64,000 bases of DNA from Streptomyces sp. NBC_01288. Lineage in GTDB: Bacteria > Actinomycetota > Actinomycetes > Streptomycetales > Streptomycetaceae. Numbering within the stretch: the first letter of the stretch is position 1; each line of letters starts with the position of its first letter. Below the pieces are notes generated by a model. It ran no database searches and was not told the DNA's origin. It saw only the letters and a program-made list of their open reading frames with translations. Made by a program: the position numbers and the translations under genes. The DNA lies in the NCBI RefSeq assembly GCF_035982055.1, contig NZ_CP108427.1:1116001-1180000 (forward strand). Reading direction: 5' to 3'. Shown in pieces: positions 1-7,560 of this stretch.

Positions 1-20
1 GCACATTCCGGAGTACCCCC

Positions 21-941
21 ATGCCGCACATACGGGTCATGCTCGACTATTTCCACCCCTGGCCGAATTCGGCCGGTCTGTACGTCGCCCGCGCCCGCCG
101 CTGGTACGCCGAGGCCGGTCTGGATGTCGAGCTGGTGGTCCAGGATCCGGGACGCGGGGACACGCTGGAGTACCTGGCCCGGGGCGAGGTGGACTTCGGC
201 ATCTTCCCGCCGAACCGGCTGCTCGCCCGGCGCGCGGAGCACGGCCAGCCGCTGATCGCCGTGTCCGCGATCAACCACCGGGGTCTGGAGGCGATCCAGA
301 CCACCACGTCGACCGGGATCACGCGTCCCCGGGACCTGGCCGGCCGCCGTATCGCCTACAACCCGACCCCGCGCGGCCGGGCCATGGTGCGTCACTTGGT
401 GGCGGCCGACGGCGGTGACCCGGACGCCGTGATCAGCCTGGACGCGGGCAGCCGTGAGCTGACCGTGGACGACATCGCGGCGGGCGAGGCGGACGCGACC
501 TTCGGAAACTACTGGTCCTGGGACGCGCTGCGCGGCGATCTGCCCGAGGAGGAGCGGCTGACCTGGCCGGTCGACGAGATCGGCGCCCCGCGCTACCACA
601 GCTACCTGCTCGGCACGAACGAGGACCTGCTCACCCAACACCCTTCTCTTGTACGGGACTTCCTCGCCGTCACCGCTCGCGGCTACGTGGCCGCCGCCCA
701 GGAGCCGGACGCCACCCTGGAGTTGCTGGAGCAGGTCATCCCGTACTTCCCCCGCCCGCTGATCGCCCGCTCCCTCGCACTCATCGCGCCCACCTGGACG
801 GACACGGACGGCCGTTGGGGCGTGATCGACGAGGGCCGGATGGGCCCGTACGCGCACTGGCTCGCCGAGAACGGCGCGATCCCGGACGACCGCGACTGGG
901 CGAAGTCCTTCACCAACGGCCTGCTGGACGTGGCCACATGA
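21..941 (+). CDS. THI5/SsuA-like substrate-binding-fold protein without signal peptide
   Basis: This 306-residue protein has the NMT1/THI5 (SsuA-like) periplasmic-binding fold. The N-terminus reads LDYFHPWPNSAGLYVAR, parallel to the LDWTPNTNHTGIYVAQ of the next binding protein, and DFGIF and DATFGNYW follow further along. It starts at an ATG preceded by GGAG nine bases upstream. It has no signal peptide, Tat motif or lipobox, so it is probably cytoplasmic or borrows another export route. It is the first visible gene of a plus-strand ABC operon, and its stop codon overlaps a leader-peptide ORF. The family binds thiamine pyrimidine precursors, riboflavin, sulfonates or nitrate; eukaryotic Thi5 is a cytosolic enzyme of this fold, but its Cys-rich motif is not seen here. 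The fold assignment is firm and the ligand unknown. Confidence 0.8.
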   Translation: MPHIRVMLDYFHPWPNSAGLYVARARRWYAEAGLDVELVVQDPGRGDTLEYLARGEVDFGIFPPNRLLARRAEHGQPLIAVSAINHRGLEAIQTTTSTGITRPRDLAGRRIAYNPTPRGRAMVRHLVAADGGDPDAVISLDAGSRELTVDDIAAGEADATFGNYWSWDALRGDLPEEERLTWPVDEIGAPRYHSYLLGTNEDLLTQHPSLVRDFLAVTARGYVAAAQEPDATLELLEQVIPYFPRPLIARSLALIAPTWTDTDGRWGVIDEGRMGPYAHWLAENGAIPDDRDWAKSFTNGLLDVAT

Positions 942-1027
942 GAGCCCTGGCCTGCCAGGCGCGGACGCTGACCCGGCGTCTCGCCGTCGACTTCATGCGG
1001 GTGGGCAGCGCGCTGTGTCGGCCCTGA
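938..1027 (+). CDS. Cys-type regulatory leader peptide (29 aa)
   Basis: This short ORF starts at an ATG that overlaps the stop codon of the preceding gene (ATGA) and ends 43 bases before the lipoprotein gene. Its C-terminal half, RRLAVDFMRVGSALCRP, fits the streptomycete sulfur leader pattern (R-x3-D-x2-RV-x2-ALC-x-P). Three other peptides of this type lie within 15 kb. In this class a Cys codon near the end is thought to let ribosome progress report cysteine supply to the downstream genes. Its position inside an operon suggests it separates control of the ABC genes from the first gene. I infer it from the motif and did not find a clear terminator hairpin after it. Confidence 0.65.
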   Translation: MRALACQARTLTRRLAVDFMRVGSALCRP

Positions 1028-1070
1028 CCGGACCGACCCACCAGCCCTCCCACCCCTCGAAGGACCCGAC

Positions 1071-2108
1071 ATGCATCGCCGTACCGCCCTCTCCGCCATA
1101 GCCGCGGCCGCCGCCCTCGCCACCATCACCGTCACCGGCTGCTCCGCCGACTCCACGGCCGCCGCGAAGGACGGCACCACGACCGTCACGCTCGCCCTGG
1201 ACTGGACGCCCAACACCAACCACACCGGGATCTACGTCGCCCAGGCCAAGGGCTGGTTCAAGGCCGCCGGGATCAACGTCAAGATCGTGCCGTACGGTTC
1301 GACCGCGCCCGAGACGCTGATCGCCAACCACAAGGCGGACTTCGGAATTTCGTACCAGGAGGGCATCACCACCGCGCGCGCGGCGGGCCAGGACATCACC
1401 TCCGTCTACGCCGTGACGCAGAAGACGGACGTGACGATCGCCGTGCGCGCCGACCGCGACGACATCACCACGCCGAAGGACCTGGACGGGAAGACGTACG
1501 CCGGTTTCGGCGCGCCGTACGAGAAGCCGCTGCTTCAGAAGGTGATCCAGAACGCGGGCGGCAAGGGCGACTTCAAGCAGGTCACCCTCAACACCTCGGC
1601 GTACGCGGCGCTTTACGCGGGCCAGGCGGACTTCGCGATGCCGATGCCGACCTGGGAAGGGCTGGAGGCGAAGCTGAGCGGCAAGCCGCTGAAGAACTTC
1701 CAGCTCTCCGACTACGGCTTCCCGGCGATCTACTCGACCCTCGTCGCGTCCTCGGACCAGTTCCTGAAGAAGAACCCGGAGGTCGCGAAGAAGTTCCTCG
1801 CCGCCGTCGACAAGGGCTACCGCTACGCCGCCGAACACCCGTCCCAGGCAGCCGACTTGCTCATCTCCGCGAACAAGAGCGTCCTCACCAACACCAAGCT
1901 GGTGAAGGAGAGCGAGGCGCTGCTGGCCAAGGAGTACTACAAGGGCACGGACGGTTCGATCGGCACGCAGAGCGCCGCACGCTGGCAGGCCTTCGCGGAC
2001 TTCGAGTACAAGGCGGGCCTGCTGGTCGACGAGAACGGCAAGAAGCTGACGTCCGCCCCGAAGGCGTCGACCTTCTTCACCAACGCGTACCTCCCGGACG
2101 CCAAGTGA
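1071..2108 (+). CDS. ABC transporter substrate-binding lipoprotein, NMT1/THI5-like
   Basis: This is a 345-residue extracellular binding protein. Residues 1-23 form a lipoprotein signal peptide ending in TVTGC, with Cys24 as the predicted lipidated residue. The mature part begins with LDWTPNTNHTGIYVAQAKGW, the signature of ThiY/THI5-like proteins that bind thiamine pyrimidine precursors, although sulfonate and riboflavin binders share the fold. It overlaps the permease start by four bases (1071-2108 against 2105), so the two genes are translationally coupled. A Cys-type leader peptide precedes it, which points to sulfur-responsive control and leaves a sulfonate or other sulfur-containing ligand open. 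The role in uptake is firm; the ligand is not. Confidence 0.88.
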   Translation: MHRRTALSAIAAAAALATITVTGCSADSTAAAKDGTTTVTLALDWTPNTNHTGIYVAQAKGWFKAAGINVKIVPYGSTAPETLIANHKADFGISYQEGITTARAAGQDITSVYAVTQKTDVTIAVRADRDDITTPKDLDGKTYAGFGAPYEKPLLQKVIQNAGGKGDFKQVTLNTSAYAALYAGQADFAMPMPTWEGLEAKLSGKPLKNFQLSDYGFPAIYSTLVASSDQFLKKNPEVAKKFLAAVDKGYRYAAEHPSQAADLLISANKSVLTNTKLVKESEALLAKEYYKGTDGSIGTQSAARWQAFADFEYKAGLLVDENGKKLTSAPKASTFFTNAYLPDAK

Positions 2109-2878
2109 GGCCGCTCCTGCGGTCGTTGTGGCCGCCGCTCCTCGTCCTCACGGTGGTCCTCGGCGGCTGGCAGCTCTACGTCACCGCCGCCGGTGTCGAT
2201 CCCACGACGCTCCCCTCCCCCGCCCGGGTGGTGGAGCAGGGCTGGCTGAACCGCCAGGACCTGTGGGACCAGACGCTCCCCACCCTCCAGGAGACGCTGC
2301 TCGGCTTCGCGTTGTCGTTCGCGGCGGCCTGGCTGGTCGCCGTGCTCCTCGACTTCTCCTCGGCGGCCCGCCGGGGCCTGTACCCGCTGCTCGTCGCCTC
2401 GCAGACCATCCCGATCGTGGCCGTGGCACCGCTGTTGATCATCTGGTTCGGCTTCGGACTGCTGCCGAAGATGCTGGTGGTGACCCTGACGACGTTCTTC
2501 CCGCTCGCCGCGAACCTCGCGGCTGGCTTCGCGGCTACCGACCGCGAGGCGATGCGGTTGCTGCGCTCGCTCGGCGCGGGCCGCTGGCGGACGTTCCGCC
2601 TGGTGCGGGTGCCGAGCGCGATGCCGTACTTCTTCGCCGGGCTGCGCGTGAGCATCACCTACGCCGTCGTCGGCGCCGTGTTCGCCGAGTACGCGGGCGC
2701 CGAGGCGGGCCTCGGGATCTATATGCAGGCACAGAAGAGCGCGTTCCGCACGGACTTGGTGTTCGCGGCGGTCGCCGTGACGGCCGCGCTGAGCATCGCC
2801 CTGTTCGGAGCGACCTATCTGCTGCAACGGCTGGTACTCCCGTGGGAGCGGGCGTTGAAGGAGGACACGTCGTCATGA
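2105..2878 (+). CDS. ABC transporter permease, SsuC/TauC/ThiX type
   Basis: This is a 257-residue inner-membrane permease of the BPD_transp_1 family with about six hydrophobic helices. The EAA cytoplasmic loop is visible as DREAMRLLRSLGAGRWRTFR followed by VRVPSAMPYFFAGLR, and it contacts the ATPase encoded next. The sequence IPIVAVAPLLIIWFGFG is typical of sulfonate, taurine, nitrate and thiamine-precursor permeases. Start and stop overlap the neighbouring genes (ATGA at both ends), giving one tightly coupled operon. It would move the ligand delivered by the lipoprotein across the membrane. Confidence 0.9.
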   Translation: MRPLLRSLWPPLLVLTVVLGGWQLYVTAAGVDPTTLPSPARVVEQGWLNRQDLWDQTLPTLQETLLGFALSFAAAWLVAVLLDFSSAARRGLYPLLVASQTIPIVAVAPLLIIWFGFGLLPKMLVVTLTTFFPLAANLAAGFAATDREAMRLLRSLGAGRWRTFRLVRVPSAMPYFFAGLRVSITYAVVGAVFAEYAGAEAGLGIYMQAQKSAFRTDLVFAAVAVTAALSIALFGATYLLQRLVLPWERALKEDTSS

Positions 2879-3636
2879 GCAGTCTGCGTATCGAGGGCGT
2901 CGGCAAGTCCTTCGGGCAGTTGGAGGTTCTCCGGGATCTCGAACTCGCCGTGGAGCTAGGTGAGTTCGCGGCGGTGATCGGCCCGAGCGGCAGCGGCAAG
3001 AGCACCCTGTTCAACCTGGTCTCCGGACTGGACCGCCCCACGACCGGCCGCGTCCTGGTGGAGGGCGAACTGGCCGGGGTGGAGTCGGGCAAGGTCGCCT
3101 ACATGCCGCAGAAAGACCTCCTCTTCCCGTGGCGGACCGTCCTCGACAACACGGCACTGGGCCTTGAGGCACAGGGAGTTGGGAAGAAGGAGGCACGGCG
3201 CCGGGCCGACGCCCTGTTCGTGGACTTCGGCCTGGACGGCTTCCAGAAGGCGTACCCGTCCCAACTCAGCGGCGGTATGCGGCAACGAGCGGCCCTGCTC
3301 CGTACGGTGGTTCTGGAGCGACCGGTCCTGCTGCTCGACGAACCGTTCGGCGCGCTCGACTCCCTCACCCGGACCGAGATGCAGCTGTGGCTGGCGGGCA
3401 TGTGGCAGCGCCACCGCTGGACCGTGGTCCTGGTCACCCACGACATCCGCGAGGCGGTCCTGCTGGCGGACACCGTGCACGTCCTGTCCCCCCGCCCGGC
3501 CACGATCGTGGACCGCGTCGAGGTCCCGTTGGCCCGCCCGCGCGGCGCCGACGACTTCACGAACCCCGACTTCGCCACGACCGAGCGCCGCGTCCTGGAC
3601 GCTCTGCGCGGCACAACGGCGGTGCGGACAGCATGA
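2875..3636 (+). CDS. ABC transporter ATP-binding protein, SsuB/TauB/ThiZ type
   Basis: This 253-residue ATPase has Walker A GPSGSGKST near residue 40, a Q-loop in MPQKDLLFPW, the signature LSGGMRQR near residue 125, Walker B LLLDEP, a D-loop GALD, and the H-loop VTHDIREAV. The start is the ATG at 2875, which overlaps the permease stop; longer in-frame upstream extensions run through the permease gene and are not used. The DIREAV motif is typical of the nitrate/sulfonate/thiamine-precursor import group. It is followed, again with overlap, by a phosphotransferase gene. Confidence 0.92.
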   Translation: MSSLRIEGVGKSFGQLEVLRDLELAVELGEFAAVIGPSGSGKSTLFNLVSGLDRPTTGRVLVEGELAGVESGKVAYMPQKDLLFPWRTVLDNTALGLEAQGVGKKEARRRADALFVDFGLDGFQKAYPSQLSGGMRQRAALLRTVVLERPVLLLDEPFGALDSLTRTEMQLWLAGMWQRHRWTVVLVTHDIREAVLLADTVHVLSPRPATIVDRVEVPLARPRGADDFTNPDFATTERRVLDALRGTTAVRTA

Positions 3637-4718
3637 GTTCACACCTCGCCCACGGCCTGGGCACCGACCCGGTCGAACCCGACTGGCCACCGCTGACGGA
3701 CACCGAGGTCACGGACATCGTGGGCCCGGCCAAGGTGATCTGGCGCAGCCCACGCCCCCTGTCGGCGGCAGCCGTCGTGGAACGGTCCAACCGCCGCCTC
3801 TTCGTGAAGCGCCACCACACCTCCGTCCGCACGGTGGAGGGTCTGGCCGAGGAACACGCCTTCCTACGACACCTGCGGCTGCGCGGTGCCCCGGTCGTCG
3901 AGGTGTTGGACGCGGCGACGCGCGGCGAGTGGACGTACGAGGTGCACTCGGCCGGAGTCGGCACGGACTTCTACCGCGACGCCCTGTCCTGGTCCCCGTT
4001 CCGCTCCCCCGCCCACGCGAGGGCGGCCGGCGAGGCGCTGGCCCGTCTGCACCTGGCGGCGGAGGGCTTCGACGCACCGCGCCGTCAAGTACAGCCGCTG
4101 GTCGCGTCGTTCACGGTGTTCGCCTCGGACGATCCGGAAGCGGAGCTGGAGCGGTACGTGGAGGAGCGCCCCCAACTGGCAAAGGGGCTCGCGGACTTCC
4201 CCTGGCGGGAGGACACGCGCCGCGCCCTGCTCCCGCTGTACGAGGAACTGGCCCCGCACCTCCCGGGCCTCACCCCGCTCTGGACCCACAACGACTGGCA
4301 CGCCTCCAACCTCCTCTGGAACGAGGACGGTTCGGTCGCGACGGCCCTCGACTTCGGCATGAGTGACCGCACGACGGCCGTGCACGACCTGGCCACGGCC
4401 ATCGAACGCAACACCGTCCAGTGGCTCCAGCCCGGTTTCCCGGTCCGCGAGGCGGACGCCCTCGCGCTCCTGGACGGCTATCAGTCCGTACGCCCGCTCA
4501 GCCCCACCGAGTCGAAGGCGCTCCCGGCTCTACTCCCCCTGGTCCACGCCGAGTTCGCGCTCTCCGAGCTGGGCTACTTCCACGGCGTGACGCGGTCGGC
4601 GGAGAACACCCGGCTGGCGTACGAGTACTACGTGGGGCACGCGGAGTGGTTCGCCGGGGAGAGCGGACGGCGCCTGCTGGACCTGTGCGGTGCTAGCGGG
4701 GCATCAGCTCACGGGTGA
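3633..4718 (+). CDS. APH/choline-kinase-fold phosphotransferase
   Basis: This 361-residue protein has the protein-kinase-like APH fold. The catalytic loop is HNDWHASNLLW near residue 217 (Asp base and Asn metal ligand), and the metal-binding DFG motif follows near residue 240. An N-terminal lysine region (NRRLFVKRHH) may bind ATP. The start ATG at 3633 overlaps the stop of the ATPase gene, so the kinase belongs to the uptake operon and probably phosphorylates the imported small molecule or a derivative. Relatives act on choline, thiamine, homoserine, methylthioribose or aminoglycosides. Nothing here identifies the substrate, and an antibiotic-resistance role is not favoured because the gene is embedded in an uptake operon. 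Confidence 0.85.
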   Translation: MSSHLAHGLGTDPVEPDWPPLTDTEVTDIVGPAKVIWRSPRPLSAAAVVERSNRRLFVKRHHTSVRTVEGLAEEHAFLRHLRLRGAPVVEVLDAATRGEWTYEVHSAGVGTDFYRDALSWSPFRSPAHARAAGEALARLHLAAEGFDAPRRQVQPLVASFTVFASDDPEAELERYVEERPQLAKGLADFPWREDTRRALLPLYEELAPHLPGLTPLWTHNDWHASNLLWNEDGSVATALDFGMSDRTTAVHDLATAIERNTVQWLQPGFPVREADALALLDGYQSVRPLSPTESKALPALLPLVHAEFALSELGYFHGVTRSAENTRLAYEYYVGHAEWFAGESGRRLLDLCGASGASAHG

Positions 4719-5154
4719 AGACGACACGTGGCCTGCCCGGGCCGTCGTAGTCCTCCACGGTGCGCGCCTCGAAACCGAGCGTGCGGTGGAAGGCGATCGA
4801 ACCCTCGTTGGTGACCGAGGTGATGGCCTTGAGGCGGACCGCGCCCTGCCGTCCGGCGGCCTCGATGAAGGCCGAGTAGAGGCTGCGACCGAGGCCGGTG
4901 CCGCGCGCGTCGTCCCGGGTCGCCACCAGGTGTACGTAACCGGTGTGGTCGGGGGTGACGAACCCGAAGAGGTATCCACGGATACCGTCGTCGGCACGCG
5001 CGACCAGGCAGGTGGACCCGAACTCCTGCACCAGCGCGGTGAGATGGAGGGCGCGAAGGTCACGCTCTCCCCAGTAGCGTGCGTGGTCCTCCAGGACCTG
5101 GTGGAGGTCGGTGACATCGGCGGGTTCGATACGGACGTCCATGGCATCGATCAT
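4693..5154 (-). CDS. GNAT family N-acetyltransferase
   Basis: This is a 153-residue single-domain GNAT acetyltransferase. It shows the acetyl-CoA-binding segment VATRDDARGTGLGRSLYSAF (an R-x2-G-x-G/A-type loop) and the late motif NEGSIAFHRTLGF. It converges on and overlaps the last 26 bases of the phosphotransferase gene. ATG starts at 5154 and 5142 are both possible, and the difference is small. A dyad GAGCCG-GT-CGGCTC lies seven bases upstream of the longer start. No substrate can be read from the sequence, and its orientation separates it from the kinase operon. Confidence 0.85.
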   Translation of the reverse strand: MIDAMDVRIEPADVTDLHQVLEDHARYWGERDLRALHLTALVQEFGSTCLVARADDGIRGYLFGFVTPDHTGYVHLVATRDDARGTGLGRSLYSAFIEAAGRQGAVRLKAITSVTNEGSIAFHRTLGFEARTVEDYDGPGRPRVVFTRELMPR

Positions 5155-5160
5155 GGCAGA

Positions 5161-5174
5161 GAGCCGGTCGGCTC
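5161..5174. promoter_or_regulatory. Short dyad upstream of the GNAT gene
   Basis: The palindrome GAGCCGGTCGGCTC (6-bp arms, 2-bp centre) lies just upstream of the acetyltransferase start. It sits at one end of a 171-bp gap (5155-5325) that otherwise shows no recognisable gene or leader peptide. It could be an operator or a small hairpin and is suggestive only. Confidence 0.25.
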
Positions 5175-5325
5175 CCGTACGGTCCGATCGTGAAGGCGCT
5201 CGCCGACCCGTTTGAGCCGGCCACGCGGCGGCAGCCGCATATCGATGCAGCCGGTATCGGCGCGGCCATGCAGTCGGCCGCGCCGAAGCGGTCGTGTACG
5301 GGCGGTCGGTGGGGACTCCGGAGCA

Positions 5326-6477
5326 TCAGCTCGACTGGGAGGAGTGACCCCGGCGGCTCCATTCCTGGGCGAGGAGTTCGTACGAGCGCACCCGGTCCCT
5401 GTGGTCGTGGGTGATGGTCGTGATGAGCAACTCGTCGGCACCTGTGGCCTCTTGGAGTTGTTCCAGCTGGTCGGCGACGCGGCCGGGCGAGCCGACGAAC
5501 TGGGTGTCGACGCGGTCCTGGACCAGCTCGCGGTCCTCGTCGGTCCAGACGTGGGCGCGGGCTTCCTGCGGCGTCGGGAACTGGATGGCGCCCTCTGCCG
5601 TACGGATGGAGCGCACCCACAGGCCGTAGCCGGTGGCGAGTTCGCGTGCCGTGGCGTCGTCCTCCGCGACCACGATGTCGGCGGAGACGGTGACGTACGG
5701 CTTGTCGAGGGCGTCGGACGGCTGGAACGCGGCGCGGTAACCGTCCGCCGCCTCAAGGACGGTGGCCGGGCTGACGTGGTAATTCGCCGCGAAGCGGAGG
5801 CCGTTGCGGCCTGCGACCTCGGCGCTCGTGCCGCCGCTGCTGCCCAGGATCCACACTTCGACATCGGCGCCCTCGCCCGGTACTACGTGCGCCTCGATGC
5901 CCTCCGGTGAACGGTAGGTGCCGGCCAGCAGGGCGAGGACGTCGTCGATCTGCTCGGCGTAGTCCTGGGACTTGGCGTCGGGCAGCAGGAGCAGCTTGCG
6001 CTGGAGGGCGATTCTGGGTGAGCCGAGGAGGCGCTCGAAGGAGAAACGGGGCGGGATGCGCAGGCCGTTGGGGGCCCGGCCGTCGACGATCGGGGTCGCC
6101 GTCGGCAGCGGGGGCGACGGACGGCCGCCGGAGCGGCCCAGGCCCAGGTCGAAGCGGCCGGGGTGCAGCGCGTCGATCAGGCCGAACTCCTCGACCGTGG
6201 ACAGGGCGGTGCGGTGGCCGAGTTGTACGGCGCCGGAGCCGAGCCGGATCGTGGAGGTGGCGGAAGCCGTCAGGGCCAGGACCACCGCGGGGGACGTGCC
6301 CGCGACGCCCGGGTTGAGGTGGTGCTCGGCGAACCAGTAGCGGGTGTACCCGAACTCCTCGGCCCTGCGCGCGAGTTCGATGGAGTTGCGCAGGGCCTCG
6401 GGCGCGGTGGAGCCGGAGGAGATCGGGACCAGGTCGAGGACGCCGAGGGGGATGCCGGGAGACATGTGATCGCTCAT
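5326..6477 (-). CDS. LLM-class flavin-dependent monooxygenase (CmoO/MsnO8-like)
   Basis: This 383-residue protein belongs to the luciferase-like (TIM-barrel) monooxygenase superfamily. The opening GVLDLVPISSGSTAPEAL and the segments TRYWFAEHHLNPG and DLGLGRSGG are typical of the MsnO8/YtmO(CmoO)-type group. Such enzymes use reduced FMN, delivered by a separate reductase, and O2 to oxidise small organic molecules, often at a carbon next to sulfur. It is the last of four LLM genes read in one direction with gaps of 3 bases or less between the last three. Context with a cystine-type transporter and a sulfur leader peptide favours a role in cleaving organosulfur compounds. Confidence 0.85.
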   Translation of the reverse strand: MSDHMSPGIPLGVLDLVPISSGSTAPEALRNSIELARRAEEFGYTRYWFAEHHLNPGVAGTSPAVVLALTASATSTIRLGSGAVQLGHRTALSTVEEFGLIDALHPGRFDLGLGRSGGRPSPPLPTATPIVDGRAPNGLRIPPRFSFERLLGSPRIALQRKLLLLPDAKSQDYAEQIDDVLALLAGTYRSPEGIEAHVVPGEGADVEVWILGSSGGTSAEVAGRNGLRFAANYHVSPATVLEAADGYRAAFQPSDALDKPYVTVSADIVVAEDDATARELATGYGLWVRSIRTAEGAIQFPTPQEARAHVWTDEDRELVQDRVDTQFVGSPGRVADQLEQLQEATGADELLITTITHDHRDRVRSYELLAQEWSRRGHSSQSS

Positions 6478-6480
6478 TCC

Positions 6481-7560
6481 TCAATGGTCGGCGGGTACGG
6501 GCTCGGGCAGGACCGGTCCCCAGGCGAACGGCGGGTCCGGGATGTCCTTGCGCAGCACGGGAGTCACGGCCGACTGGAAGAGTTCGAGCGAGTCCTTGTG
6601 CTGATGGTCCGTCAAGCCGCTTGCGTCCGCGTGGAGATGGAGCACCGTGTGGCCGAACTGCTCGTGGTAGCGGTGCACCTTGTCGATGACCTGCTGCGGG
6701 CTGCCGATCAGTGCGGAGCTGCGCTCGACGTAGTCCTCCAGGGTCTCGAAGACGATGGGCAGGCCCACCTGTTTCTGGAAGGCGAGGTTGCTCTCGAAGA
6801 TCGGCCGGTAGACGGCCAGCGCCTCCTGGGTCGTGGGGGCGATGTAGAGGCCGGCCGTGCCCGCGCCCACCGCGATGTCCGCCGGGTCGTGGCCGTAGTG
6901 CTCCCAGCGTTCCCGGTAGTAGCGGATCAACTCGGCATAGGGCTCAATGGGGTTGGTGACGTTCGCGGAGAACAGCGGGTCGCCGTAGCGGGCGGCGAGG
7001 TCGACGCTCTCCTTGCTCGTCGCGCTGCCGTGCCAGACCCGGATGGGCTGCTGGTACGGCTTCGGCCACACCTCCGCGTCCTTCAGTTCCGGCCGGAAGC
7101 GCGTCTTCGCCGTCACCTTGTCCTGCCGCCAGAGCTGGCGGAACACCTCGTAGCTCTCGGCGTTGCGCTCCCACTGGTCCTCGGGGGTGACGTGGAACAG
7201 CTCGCGCTGGGCGGTGCCGTTGCCCTTGCCGATGATCAAGTCGAGGCGTCCGCCGGAGAGATGGTCGAGCGTGGCGTAGTCCTCGTAGGCGCGGACCGGG
7301 TCAAGGAGGCTCAGGGTGGTGACCGCCGTGAAGAGGCGGATGCGGCGGGTCAGTGCGGCGATGTGGCTGAGGACCACCGTCGGCGAGGAGGATATGAAGG
7401 GGCGCTCGTGCCGCTCCCCCACGCCGAAGCCGTCGAAGCCCAACTCCTCGGCCAGCAGGGCGTTGTCGAGGACTTCGCGGAAGCGTTCGTGCGTCGACTT
7501 CCGTATGCCGGTCGTCGGGTCAGGGCGGTGGACGATGAGGGTGATCGCGAGGAACTTCAC
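6481..7560 (-). CDS. LLM-class FMN-dependent monooxygenase
   Basis: This is a 359-residue luciferase-like monooxygenase with GTG start codon. Recognisable segments are FDGFGVGERHERPFISSSP, LSGGRLDLIIGKGNG and IRVWHGSATS, which place it in the FMN-dependent LLM family near the CE1758-like subgroup. Its start overlaps the stop of the upstream LLM gene (GTGA), and the next LLM gene follows after 3 bases, with a GAGGA ribosome-binding site spanning the stop codon. It presumably acts in sequence with, or on different substrates from, the other three LLM enzymes. No flavin reductase gene is visible nearby, so FMNH2 must come from elsewhere. Confidence 0.85.
   Translation of the reverse strand: MKFLAITLIVHRPDPTTGIRKSTHERFREVLDNALLAEELGFDGFGVGERHERPFISSSPTVVLSHIAALTRRIRLFTAVTTLSLLDPVRAYEDYATLDHLSGGRLDLIIGKGNGTAQRELFHVTPEDQWERNAESYEVFRQLWRQDKVTAKTRFRPELKDAEVWPKPYQQPIRVWHGSATSKESVDLAARYGDPLFSANVTNPIEPYAELIRYYRERWEHYGHDPADIAVGAGTAGLYIAPTTQEALAVYRPIFESNLAFQKQVGLPIVFETLEDYVERSSALIGSPQQVIDKVHRYHEQFGHTVLHLHADASGLTDHQHKDSLELFQSAVTPVLRKDIPDPPFAWGPVLPEPVPADH

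Noticed and set aside
1..20. TPP riboswitch expected before a thiamine-precursor importer
   Set aside because: Only 20 bases lie upstream of the first gene, and the gap at 942-1070 holds a leader peptide rather than a THI-box.
3636..4718. Aminoglycoside resistance by the APH-fold protein
   Set aside because: The fold is shared by many metabolic kinases, and translational coupling to an importer argues for a metabolic substrate.
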